14,253 nt of DNA, taken from positions 2,467 to 16,719 of the forward strand of contig JAOZLR010000027.1 in assembly GCA_029934735.1 (NCBI GenBank). The letters are read 5' to 3'. Made by a program: the position numbers and the translations under genes. Below the pieces are notes generated by a model that worked only from the letters and a program-made list of their open reading frames with translations, did no database searches and had not been told where the DNA came from. Positions 1 through 7,087 of the stretch are shown piece after piece. This stretch comes from Bacteroidales bacterium. GTDB lineage: Bacteria > Bacteroidota > Bacteroidia > Bacteroidales > JAADJA01. The first letter of the stretch is position 1; every line of letters starts with the position of its first letter.

Positions 1-8
1 CGGATTTG

Positions 9-91
9 ATTCATCGGATGACTTCTATATCTAATTATCGTGAAGACATAGATATTTGTCAAACCTTTGCTACAAGAGTCATCCGATGAAT
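9..91. repeat. 15-bp perfect inverted repeat enclosing a smaller dyad
   Basis: Positions 9-23 (ATTCATCGGATGACT) and 77-91 (AGTCATCCGATGAAT) are perfect reverse complements. The core of each arm, TCATC-G-GATGA, is itself palindromic about one base. Between the arms lies a second dyad, ATATCTA at 27-33 with TAGATAT at 49-55. The octamer TACAAGAG occurs directly at 71-78 and 93-100, around the right arm. No reading frame of note is present. A small interspersed repeat (REP- or MITE-like) is possible, but copy number cannot be seen from one window. Confidence 0.6.
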
Positions 92-99
92 ATACAAGA

Positions 100-139
100 G
101 CCAGAGTGCGACAAGCATCCACGCTTGTCACATTCTGGC
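100..139 (-). repeat. Long stem-loop downstream of the thiolase gene
   Basis: Positions 100-116 pair with 123-139 around a 6-base loop (ATCCAC). Fifteen of 17 positions are Watson-Crick pairs; the exceptions are 106/133 (G opposite T) and 109/130 (C opposite A). It lies 15 bases beyond the thiolase stop codon and could stabilise or end the operon transcript. No T tract follows on the minus strand, so it is not a standard intrinsic terminator. The odd palindrome TTTGTCAAA occurs on its far side at 141-149 and again at 55-63, which ties the hairpin to the neighbouring repeat block. Confidence 0.55.
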
Positions 140-154
140 GTTTGTCAAAGTTTA

Positions 155-1405
155 TTACCAATCAGCCCTTTTGTAGATAATAGCAACAACGGTAACGTCA
201 TCACCACCCATATTAATTGTCATTCCGTAAGGACGCTCTTTTGAAATTTCTATCTGGGCATCACCCGCAATACCTGTAAGTTGTTCCCAGATAGTAACAG
301 CCTGATGAACGCCTGTGCCTCCGGTGGGGTGTCCCCAACCTATTAAGCCACCTGTTGTATTCATAGGAATTTTTCCATCACGGGCTGTGTTTCCATCAGC
401 TACAAATTGTGCTCCTTTTCCTGGGTCTGCAAAACCCAACGCCTCCGTTGTCAGCACTCCGGCAATAGAAAAACAGTCATGCACTTCAGCAGTAGCAAGA
501 TCATTAATTGAAATACCAGCATTTTCAATAGCCTGTTTTGCTGCTTTTTTTATGGCTGTAAGTTCTGTTTTGTCAGGCGGGTCATTAGTAATATTCCTTT
601 CAACCTGGGCAATACTGATAACTTCTACAGCCTGGTCTTTTGGAATACCACATCTTTCAAGGCCTTCTTCCGATGTAATTACAATTCCAGAAGCAGCATC
701 CGAAACTTTTGAGCAGTCAAGGACATTAAGGCTGTCAACAAACGCTTTACCATTTGGTCTCATTTTATCGTACAAAGCACCAAGATCTCCAACCTTGTTC
801 TCATATTCCTGAGCAGTTGGACAGAGGCGGGCGTTTTCAATTGCATTTACAAACCATTGTTTCATTCCGCTACGGGCATATTCCATACCGTATTTTTCGT
901 AGTATGCTTTAGCCCTATCACTGAATTGACCGGGGAAGAAAAAGGCATGGCCATTTTTACGGTTTTTGAACCAGCCTGCACCGGCAAGCACATCAGCACC
1001 ATAAATAGCCTTCATTGTGTTCTGAACCTCCACACCAACAGCAAGAACCACATCTGCCGTTTCGGCAAGTATTGATTTTATTCCGGTGGTGAGAGCAAGA
1101 GCTCCGGAAGCACAGGCTCCTTCAACTCTTGTCGAAGGTTTATATTGCAGTCCTTCGTCTATCATGGGGATGAATCCTGCAAGATGACCCTGCTTGTTGA
1201 AACGGGCTGCCATAAAGTTTCCGATAACTCCCTCATCAATATTTTTGGCTCCGCCGATTTGTTTTAATGTTCCCTGTCCGGCCTCTTTAATGTAATGTTC
1301 AATATCAGGGCGGGGCTTTTTAGGATTAAACTCCTTGCGGCCTGTGCCAAGTGAAATAGTGTTATACCCGGCTGCCATATATACTTTACGTCTTAGATTT
1401 TTCAT
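155..1405 (-). CDS. Thiolase family protein, SCP2/acetyl-CoA C-acyltransferase type
   Basis: A 416-residue protein with the full thiolase fold. It should cleave or form 3-ketoacyl-CoA in the cytoplasm, the last step of beta-oxidation or the first of an acyl-CoA synthesis route. The nucleophilic cysteine is Cys98 in VEGACASGALAL. The catalytic histidines appear as His309 in EVHDCF and His359 in GWGHPTGGTG. The HDCF motif and the lack of the usual C-terminal CxGGG cysteine place it with the SCP2/SCP-x-like thiolases rather than the classical FadA/AtoB group. The ATG start is followed by a basic N-terminus and no signal peptide. It is the last gene of an operon, 53 bases after the dehydrogenase. 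Chain-length preference cannot be read from the sequence. Confidence 0.93.
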   Translation of the reverse strand: MKNLRRKVYMAAGYNTISLGTGRKEFNPKKPRPDIEHYIKEAGQGTLKQIGGAKNIDEGVIGNFMAARFNKQGHLAGFIPMIDEGLQYKPSTRVEGACASGALALTTGIKSILAETADVVLAVGVEVQNTMKAIYGADVLAGAGWFKNRKNGHAFFFPGQFSDRAKAYYEKYGMEYARSGMKQWFVNAIENARLCPTAQEYENKVGDLGALYDKMRPNGKAFVDSLNVLDCSKVSDAASGIVITSEEGLERCGIPKDQAVEVISIAQVERNITNDPPDKTELTAIKKAAKQAIENAGISINDLATAEVHDCFSIAGVLTTEALGFADPGKGAQFVADGNTARDGKIPMNTTGGLIGWGHPTGGTGVHQAVTIWEQLTGIAGDAQIEISKERPYGMTINMGGDDVTVVAIIYKRADW

Positions 1406-1458
1406 TTTATTCTGTTTTATTTATTCTTTAAATTGCTTTGATCTCTGATATCACGATG

Positions 1459-2799
1459 TTATTTTAAATAATCATTTATTGGCCCGTAAGCATGATAAAA
1501 ACCTGTCAGCATAACAGTATTCACATCATCTGCAGAGTTTGCTACCCCACTTGAAACCAGCAAGGCTCCAATTTCGTTTGATTCTGCGTTATAATTAATT
1601 GCCAGTTCTGCCCCGAGAGTATCCATTTCAGCCAGTTCATTGAAATAGGCCTCAAGCATAGCATCCTTTTTCCCTCTGCTAAAGTTAACTACTTTCCAGG
1701 GTTTCCACGATTGGGGTAAAGCTCCGAGCTTCTCATCACATTTTGCCTGAAATCCGGAGATGTAAATATATTCTTTTGTATCAGGATTGAAAATTGCTAC
1801 AGGTTTGCCCCTTTCATATTTTAGAAATCCGTCTTTTTGTGAACCATTTGAATTCTGGCCACCTTTAACTTCCATTTCTATCATATTATCCAACAGGGCG
1901 TTATGAAGGTCTTCGTTGGGCAGATGAGGGTTCATAACTCCCATAATAAATGTAACAACATCAATTCCTACGTAGTCTATCAGCTGGAAAATTCCCATTG
2001 GCCGCACAAGATAATCCTGCGAGACTTTGTTAATCATATACAAAGCTTCAACAAAAGGCATATCCTTCGACAGATTTTCCGCCTCATTTATTCCGTGGAG
2101 TGCGTCGCGCATAAAGTGCCCGTTACCGATAAAGCCTGCCTTATCATTTGATGGTACGATTATTTTTTTGAGATTTTTCGCATAAGCATTTGCAAACTCA
2201 ATCATTTCAGTACTGGTATTGCCAGTCGTGATTAGTTCGACCAGACGCTGTATGGCTGGAGGATTGTAAAAATGGAATCCCAGAACACGTCCGTTAAGAT
2301 TTGCACCTTCATCAAGCAGGTGAATTGGTACCGAAGATGTATTGGTAAAAAACCAGGGTTTGTTTGGATTATTATCGTCAATCTGTTTAAAAAGCTTGAT
2401 TTTTAAATCTTTGTTTTCAATGATTGCCTCAAAAATAATATTTGAATCATAGGTTGCCTCAATCTTTGTACCTGGCCGTACAATATTAAGTACCTCGAAA
2501 ATATACTCATTAATGATATCTTCATTTTCTATAAGGTCTTTCCTTTCCTTATAAAGTTCTCTTAATAAAACGGTTTTTTTCTCTGCAATTTTCATCACCT
2601 GTGCTTTCAGGTATCTCATCAGGCCGGCAAGACCGGCAGATGACACGTCAATTGCATTCAGGCTGTATGTTCTGCCTTTGTTTTCCGGTTTCAGGCTCAG
2701 GTCAGCCATTTCAACAGCAGTGAGAAGCAAAATCCCGCTACCCATTTTGCCGGCAGCGCCCAATACCGATACGTTCTGAAGTCTTTCGTCGTAAGTCAT
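1459..2799 (-). CDS. 3-hydroxyacyl-CoA dehydrogenase, NAD-binding
   Basis: A 446-residue enzyme of the 3HCDH family that oxidises 3-hydroxyacyl-CoA to 3-ketoacyl-CoA with NAD. The Rossmann motif is GAAGKMGSG at residues 14-22, and Asp51 ends the second strand where the NAD ribose is normally held. The acyl-CoA binding segment contains EAIIENKDLK at 124-133 and NTSS at 153-156. Catalytic His176 lies in GFHFYNPP. The protein is longer than the roughly 280-300 residues of minimal family members. The extra C-terminal part ends in a stretch (DDVNTVML, YGPI) that resembles a second degenerate 3HCDH C-terminal domain. It is flanked by crotonase and thiolase genes, which supports a complete hydratase-dehydrogenase-thiolase set. 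Confidence 0.92.
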   Translation of the reverse strand: MTYDERLQNVSVLGAAGKMGSGILLLTAVEMADLSLKPENKGRTYSLNAIDVSSAGLAGLMRYLKAQVMKIAEKKTVLLRELYKERKDLIENEDIINEYIFEVLNIVRPGTKIEATYDSNIIFEAIIENKDLKIKLFKQIDDNNPNKPWFFTNTSSVPIHLLDEGANLNGRVLGFHFYNPPAIQRLVELITTGNTSTEMIEFANAYAKNLKKIIVPSNDKAGFIGNGHFMRDALHGINEAENLSKDMPFVEALYMINKVSQDYLVRPMGIFQLIDYVGIDVVTFIMGVMNPHLPNEDLHNALLDNMIEMEVKGGQNSNGSQKDGFLKYERGKPVAIFNPDTKEYIYISGFQAKCDEKLGALPQSWKPWKVVNFSRGKKDAMLEAYFNELAEMDTLGAELAINYNAESNEIGALLVSSGVANSADDVNTVMLTGFYHAYGPINDYLK

Positions 2800-2874
2800 A
2801 TTTTAATATTTTTATTTAATAATTTTAAGTCTTTTTTTATTTCACTTGTCTAAGTCCTCATTTTAAACATTTTT

Positions 2875-3648
2875 TTACCATTCAGGTTTTCTCTTTTCAA
2901 GAAACGCTTTCATACCCTCTTCCCCTTCGCTGCCATTACCGAATAGTGATCCAAAATGCTCTGATTCGAGTTTGCTTCCCGAATCAAAATTCGTCTGCAG
3001 TCCTTCGCTAACAACTTTTTTTACTTTTCTAACAGCCTGTGGTCCTTTTGAAGCAATTGTTTTTGCAATTTTCATCACATCTTCCATCAACAGCTCAGGT
3101 TCAACAACTTTTTGTACCAATCCGATCCTCAGAGCTTCGTTAGCATCAATCATATCACCGGTCATCAGCAGTAGCAGAGCATCTCCTTTACCAACCAATC
3201 TTGGCAGACGTTGTGTCCCTGCATATCCGGGAATCAATCCCAGACTAACTTCAGGTTGTCCGAATTTAGCCCTATTACTTGCAATCCTGATGTCGCAGCC
3301 CATTGCCAGTTCAAGGCCCCCTCCGAGAGCAAAACCGTTTATTGCTGCAATTACCGGAATCTCCATTTTTTCAAGACTGCTAAAAGTATTTTGTCCTATT
3401 TTAGAGAAATCTGTTCCCTCTCCGGGAGACTTATCAACCATCTCGGCTATGTCGGCACCTGCAACAAATGCTTTTCCATCACCGGTTATCACCATAATTT
3501 TTATTTCGGGCATTGCCGAAATTTTTTCAATCATTGCATCCATCTCCAGAAAGAACCTGGTATTGAGCGCGTTTAATGCTTTTGGCCTGCTTATTTTTAC
3601 TAATGCTATGCCATCAGCAACTTCTAAGTTTAAAATTGTATATTCCAT
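2875..3648 (-). CDS. Enoyl-CoA hydratase/isomerase (crotonase family)
   Basis: A 257-residue crotonase of the usual family length. It hydrates trans-2-enoyl-CoA to 3-hydroxyacyl-CoA. The oxyanion-hole segments are AFVAGADI near residues 60-67 and GFALGGGLELAMGCD near 105-119. Both catalytic glutamates are present: Glu113 in GGLEL and Glu133 in FGQPEVSLGL, so real hydratase activity is likely. The protein ends in FLEKRKPEW, typical of short-chain hydratases. It is the first gene of the operon, 75 bases before the dehydrogenase, with a candidate promoter directly upstream. No acyl-CoA dehydrogenase or ETF gene lies in the window, so the direction of the pathway (oxidation or butyryl-CoA-type synthesis) stays open. 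Confidence 0.94.
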   Translation of the reverse strand: MEYTILNLEVADGIALVKISRPKALNALNTRFFLEMDAMIEKISAMPEIKIMVITGDGKAFVAGADIAEMVDKSPGEGTDFSKIGQNTFSSLEKMEIPVIAAINGFALGGGLELAMGCDIRIASNRAKFGQPEVSLGLIPGYAGTQRLPRLVGKGDALLLLMTGDMIDANEALRIGLVQKVVEPELLMEDVMKIAKTIASKGPQAVRKVKKVVSEGLQTNFDSGSKLESEHFGSLFGNGSEGEEGMKAFLEKRKPEW

Positions 3649-3685
3649 AGTATTATTAACGAAGGTTTGTTTAAAATTTTGTTTT

Positions 3686-3715
3686 CAAATTTACGAAAAA
3701 TATCAATATTTCAAT
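3686..3715 (-). promoter_or_regulatory. Candidate Bacteroidota promoter for the acyl-CoA operon
   Basis: On the minus strand the -7 element TAAATTTG (3693-3686) matches the TAnnTTTG consensus exactly. ATTG (3715-3712) lies 18 bases upstream as a weaker -33 box. The predicted start site is about 30 bases before the crotonase ATG. The element and spacing are seen; its use is inferred. Confidence 0.5.
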
Positions 3716-3770
3716 TATATTTCAGATTTTTGACAATTCAAATTTTATTTTGCTTTTAATATTATTGTTA

Positions 3771-4970
3771 ATGCATAGAACTGTAAAAATAAGTATCTGG
3801 TTATTAATGGCTTTTGCCGGTAATTGCATGTCAAATATCGCCATCGGACAAGTAAATAACTCTGGTATAAAAAATTCATTTTTTGTCGAACCGATATTTC
3901 AGGCTGGTAAAATTCTGGATATATATCCTGATTTTCCGGAAAGAGGAGCTGCTTTTTTTACAGGTGTTAATTTTTCATGGCAAACTGTTGGGAAGAATTG
4001 GTGGAATAGCTACTATAAATTTCCTCAAACGGGCATTCTGTTATTATATGGTTCATTGGGAAATAAAGATGTGCTGGGTAGTAATATTTCTATTGTTCCG
4101 AATATTTCATTCAAACTAGTGGGTAAAAACAGGTTTTCGCTTGAGGCTTTACTTGGAATGGGCTTTGCCTGGTTTAATAAGCCCTATGATATTATTGATA
4201 ATCCTGAAAATATTGTAATAGGCTCTCATATTACAAATGTTACAATGCTCTCGTTTAATGGTATTTACAGCGTTTCAAAGAAATTTGAAATTGTTCTTGG
4301 TGTTAGTGCACAGCATTATTCTAACGGGCATATTCAGATACCTAATGTGGGAGCAAATATTCCGGTAGCCAATCTTGGATTAAAGTATTTCCCCGGGGGA
4401 AGCCCTGACAAATATTTTTCACCTGATAGTGTACTTCATTTTGATAAGAAATTGAAATTTGTTTTCCGAATGGGAATGGGAGTACATGAATTCGCTTCTC
4501 CAACCATACCGGTTGGAGGACCAAAATATCCTGTTTATGTAGCCTCTGCATACTTATCTAAAAGGCTCAGTGTTATTACAAATATTATTTTCGGATTGCA
4601 GGGTAATTACTACACAAGCTATTATGATTTTATTACCTCAAATAATTTCTATGCTGATAACCAGCATCAGAAATCTATAAGATTGATAGCTTTCGGAGGT
4701 GTTGAGATGATTATGGGTAGATTTGGTTTTTTACTTCAGCTCGGACTTAATGTATATAATCCGTTTTATAAAGACTTACAACGCTTGAACGAAAACACTT
4801 CTGGTTTTAAGAATTTTACAAAAAGCTTGGTTTCAAGTAAACTGGGTGCTCAATATTATATTTTGAATCCGGTGAAAACTACTAAACTAAAACCATTTGT
4901 CGGATTGTTTCTCAATGGTAATGCCGGGCAGGCTGATTTTTTTGAAGTTAGTCTGGGATGTGGATTTTAG
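3771..4970 (+). CDS. PagL-like acyloxyacyl hydrolase, outer-membrane protein
   Basis: From the ATG at 3771 this is a 399-residue exported protein with a signal peptide (basic MHRTVK, hydrophobic core, probable cleavage near AIGQ). A TTG at 3750 would add seven hydrophobic residues and is less likely. The segment QHYSNGHIQIPN carries the H-x-S-N signature of the PagL/lipid A 3-O-deacylase family (His182, Ser184, Asn185), followed by NLGLKYF. In PagL the active site includes an acidic residue 14 positions after the histidine; here that position is asparagine by simple counting. The protein is more than twice the size of Pseudomonas PagL. It ends in an amphipathic strand closing with Phe, as beta-barrels do. 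Lipid A remodelling is therefore plausible but not certain. It stands alone, divergent from the acyl-CoA operon. Confidence 0.75.
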   Translation: MHRTVKISIWLLMAFAGNCMSNIAIGQVNNSGIKNSFFVEPIFQAGKILDIYPDFPERGAAFFTGVNFSWQTVGKNWWNSYYKFPQTGILLLYGSLGNKDVLGSNISIVPNISFKLVGKNRFSLEALLGMGFAWFNKPYDIIDNPENIVIGSHITNVTMLSFNGIYSVSKKFEIVLGVSAQHYSNGHIQIPNVGANIPVANLGLKYFPGGSPDKYFSPDSVLHFDKKLKFVFRMGMGVHEFASPTIPVGGPKYPVYVASAYLSKRLSVITNIIFGLQGNYYTSYYDFITSNNFYADNQHQKSIRLIAFGGVEMIMGRFGFLLQLGLNVYNPFYKDLQRLNENTSGFKNFTKSLVSSKLGAQYYILNPVKTTKLKPFVGLFLNGNAGQADFFEVSLGCGF

Positions 4971-5065
4971 GCGGTCATTGTCAGTATGTTAGTGTAATTT
5001 GAAGCAGAATGATAGCAAACCAAACCGACCAACGGGCGTCCGTATGGGTGATGCATGAAAAGTTG

Positions 5066-6049
5066 CTATAAATCCAGGATATAAATATTTCCATTTTCAG
5101 ATGTAACCCAAGCAGAACCATCAACTTGTATAGAAACTGAAAATAATTTATCAGAAGTAAGTTGTTGCGCTTTTTCCCAGGAACTGCCGTTATCATTGCT
5201 AATTAATATTATACCTTCATTTCCAACTGCTATCCCTTTACCATTTTGTGCTAAAGCGATATCATTTAAATGTATTCTGCAAAGATCTGCATTATTGGGT
5301 TTATAAATGGTTGTCCAGCTGTTTCCACTATCACTTGTTTTGAATATACCACCGTTATAGCCACAGGCAAATCCTGTTTCTTTAGTTGTGAAGCAGAAGG
5401 ATGTATAAAAATCACCCCGGATATCAATTGGCTGAAAGGTTTGTGCTCCATCTGTTGTTTTGGTGATCAGGCCGTATCCTCCAAAGATACCTGTTTCCTT
5501 GTCACTGAAATGGCTTGCTGACATCTCATTGTCAAAATGATAGGGCTCCCACCATAAGCCGCTGTTTTGTGTCTTGAAAATAATACCTCTATCGAAATAT
5601 GCACCACCGGTCAGATATCCTACTGTGTCATCTACAAATTCAATATGTTTTAAAGGAGAAATATATGCTTCCGGTGGATTCCAGCCATAAGTAACTTTTG
5701 TCCAACTGCTTCCCGAATCCAATGTTTTGAGAAGTAAAATATCGTCACCACAGGCAAACCCGGTCTTAGGTGTTAAAAAATAAATATCATTCAGATTTGT
5801 ATCCGACTGAAATATTTCCTGCCAGGTGTTTCCTGCATCAGCAGTTTTAAATATGGAGCCAAATCTGTTTTGTATCCCACCAATGGCGTAGCCTGTAAGA
5901 GAATCAATAAAAAATATATTATGGATTTCAGCTTCGGTTTGTAGATTTATAGTTGTGTGATTAAGTAAAATAATTTCCTTTTGACAGGATAGAAAAAGAA
6001 TCACTGTCAAAATAAGTGAAAGTGATGATATGGCTCTAAGTAATTGCAT
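5066..6049 (-). CDS. Secreted beta-propeller lipoprotein (YCF48/BNR-like repeats)
   Basis: A 327-residue protein with a lipoprotein signal: hydrophobic residues 8-20, then FLSC with Cys22 as the lipidation site, followed by QKE. The mature part is built from about seven repeats of roughly 40 residues with the pattern TGxAxG, then GxIxKTxDxGxxW. Clear copies end at DAGNTW, DSGSSW, NSGLWW, DSGNSW and DNGSSW. This is the pattern of the YCF48/photosynthesis-stability-factor-like and sortilin-type propellers common in Bacteroidota exported proteins. They are thought to serve as binding scaffolds, and nothing here points to an enzyme activity. It is a single gene; the upstream gap contains only a doubtful small ORF. 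The ligand is unknown. Confidence 0.85.
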   Translation of the reverse strand: MQLLRAISSLSLILTVILFLSCQKEIILLNHTTINLQTEAEIHNIFFIDSLTGYAIGGIQNRFGSIFKTADAGNTWQEIFQSDTNLNDIYFLTPKTGFACGDDILLLKTLDSGSSWTKVTYGWNPPEAYISPLKHIEFVDDTVGYLTGGAYFDRGIIFKTQNSGLWWEPYHFDNEMSASHFSDKETGIFGGYGLITKTTDGAQTFQPIDIRGDFYTSFCFTTKETGFACGYNGGIFKTSDSGNSWTTIYKPNNADLCRIHLNDIALAQNGKGIAVGNEGIILISNDNGSSWEKAQQLTSDKLFSVSIQVDGSAWVTSENGNIYILDL

Positions 6050-6126
6050 AATAATTTAGCAAAAGTAGAAAAATTAATAAGATGTAAGGAAATGGAAGAT
6101 TGCAAAAGAATTTAGCTGGAATACAA

Positions 6127-6264
6127 TTATTGCGGAAGCAACGTTAGTTTTACAATATTTTCAGTGGCGTAAAGCAAAATGAAAAACATAATGACAAGAA
6201 AAAATAATATGACATTGGGGTCAATTTTGAGAAGCTGGATCTTTTTCAACATGTATTCTTTCAT
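6127..6264 (-). CDS. Possible small single-span membrane peptide
   Basis: An ATG at 6264 opens a 45-residue frame: a basic N-terminus (MKEYMLKKIQ), one very hydrophobic segment of about 18 residues starting at VILFFLV, and a short tail. An in-frame TTG at 6312 would give 61 residues. No clear ribosome binding site or promoter is visible, and AT-rich DNA often yields such frames by chance. It lies in the otherwise empty 468-base gap between the propeller lipoprotein and the sigma factor. Function unknown. Confidence 0.25.
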   Translation of the reverse strand: MKEYMLKKIQLLKIDPNVILFFLVIMFFILLYATENIVKLTLLPQ

Positions 6265-6451
6265 TGTCTTCGTAGGTGTTATATCATTAATTTGTTTTAA
6301 TGATGTTTCCAAGTAGATGATGTTTTTTTACTAATGGTTGCTTTTGATATGTTTTTTTTTTGCCTGACTTCGTTTTATGTGTAAATATTGATACTTGTAT
6401 TAATTTGTAAACGCAACCCTTCTGATTATTTTCGCATCATATTATAAATCA

Positions 6452-6484
6452 TTTGTCGTGTAAGCAATATTTTTTATAATTTAG
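6452..6484 (+). promoter_or_regulatory. Candidate promoter for the ECF sigma operon
   Basis: TTTG at 6452-6455 and TAATTTAG at 6477-6484 are 21 bases apart. They match the -33 TTTG / -7 TAnnTTTG arrangement with one mismatch. Transcription would begin about 25-30 bases before the sigma factor ATG. If correct, basal expression depends on the housekeeping sigma factor; no separate ECF-type site was recognised. Confidence 0.4.
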
Positions 6485-6517
6485 TGGTTTTACTGTATCG
6501 TAATATCGGTAAAGCCA

Positions 6518-7087
6518 ATGGCAAAAGATGATTTAAATAATATTATAAAGGGATGCTTATCCGGGAAGAGAAAGGCGCAGCAAGAGTTGTATAATCTTTT
6601 TTCGGAACAAATGTTTGGGGTTTGCCAGTATTATTCTGCGGATTATTCGGAAGCTGAAGATACTTTGCATGAGGGGTTTATGAAGGTGTTTCAGAATATG
6701 AAACAGTTTGGGAATAAAGGTTCTTTAGCAGGCTGGATTCGACGCATAATGATTAATACAGCGCTGGAAAAGTACCGGAAGCAGCATCAGTTGTATGCCC
6801 TGAACGACAATATAGATTTTGTTGATGATATAGATTTTTCGGAGGTTATTGATGATATTTCGGTTCAGGACCTTATTAGACTGATTAGGGAACTATCTCC
6901 AAAATATCGCGTTGTCTTTAATTTGTATGCCATTGAAGGATATTCGCATAGAGAAATTGGTGAAATGCTGGGAATTTCAGAAGGCACTTCGAAATCTAAT
7001 CTTTCAAGAGCGAGATATATTTTGCAGGATAAAGTGAAAAAGTATTTTTATACAGTACCGGTACAAAAAATAAATGAACAGAGATAA
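6518..7087 (+). CDS. RNA polymerase sigma-70 factor, ECF subfamily
   Basis: A 189-residue ECF sigma factor with the two expected domains only. Region 2 spans about residues 20-90 and includes the core-binding segment DTLHEGFMKVFQNM and the promoter-melting/-10 recognition part with GWIRRIMINTALEKYRK. An acidic linker follows (about 96-118). Region 4 (about 120-175) has the helix-turn-helix GYSHREIGEMLGISEGTSKS and the closing LSRARYILQ. Its last 14 bases overlap the next gene, whose product starts with an anti-sigma-like segment, so the two are probably coupled in translation and function. The target regulon cannot be read from the window. The nearby envelope genes make a cell-envelope stimulus plausible. 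Confidence 0.95.
   Translation: MAKDDLNNIIKGCLSGKRKAQQELYNLFSEQMFGVCQYYSADYSEAEDTLHEGFMKVFQNMKQFGNKGSLAGWIRRIMINTALEKYRKQHQLYALNDNIDFVDDIDFSEVIDDISVQDLIRLIRELSPKYRVVFNLYAIEGYSHREIGEMLGISEGTSKSNLSRARYILQDKVKKYFYTVPVQKINEQR

Noticed and set aside
100..139. The hairpin after the thiolase gene as an intrinsic terminator
   Set aside because: The stem is good but no T tract follows on the minus strand, so it was listed as a stem-loop only.
1..149. The repeat block at the left edge as a CRISPR array
   Set aside because: No regularly spaced direct repeats with unique spacers; the repeats are inverted and of several different kinds.
315..812. A 165-residue plus-strand frame opposite the thiolase gene
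   Set aside because: Antisense shadow of the thiolase coding sequence; no signal, domain or promoter of its own.
2972..3733. A 253-residue open frame on the plus strand opposite the crotonase gene
   Set aside because: It is the antisense shadow of a well-supported enzyme with intact catalytic residues. Its translation has no recognisable motif and is rich in Ser, Pro and Ile, as expected for such shadows.
6060..6067. TACTTTTG on the minus strand, matching TAnnTTTG, just upstream of the propeller lipoprotein
   Set aside because: No TTTG-like -33 box at the right distance, and the start site would fall only a few bases before the ATG. Probably chance in AT-rich DNA.
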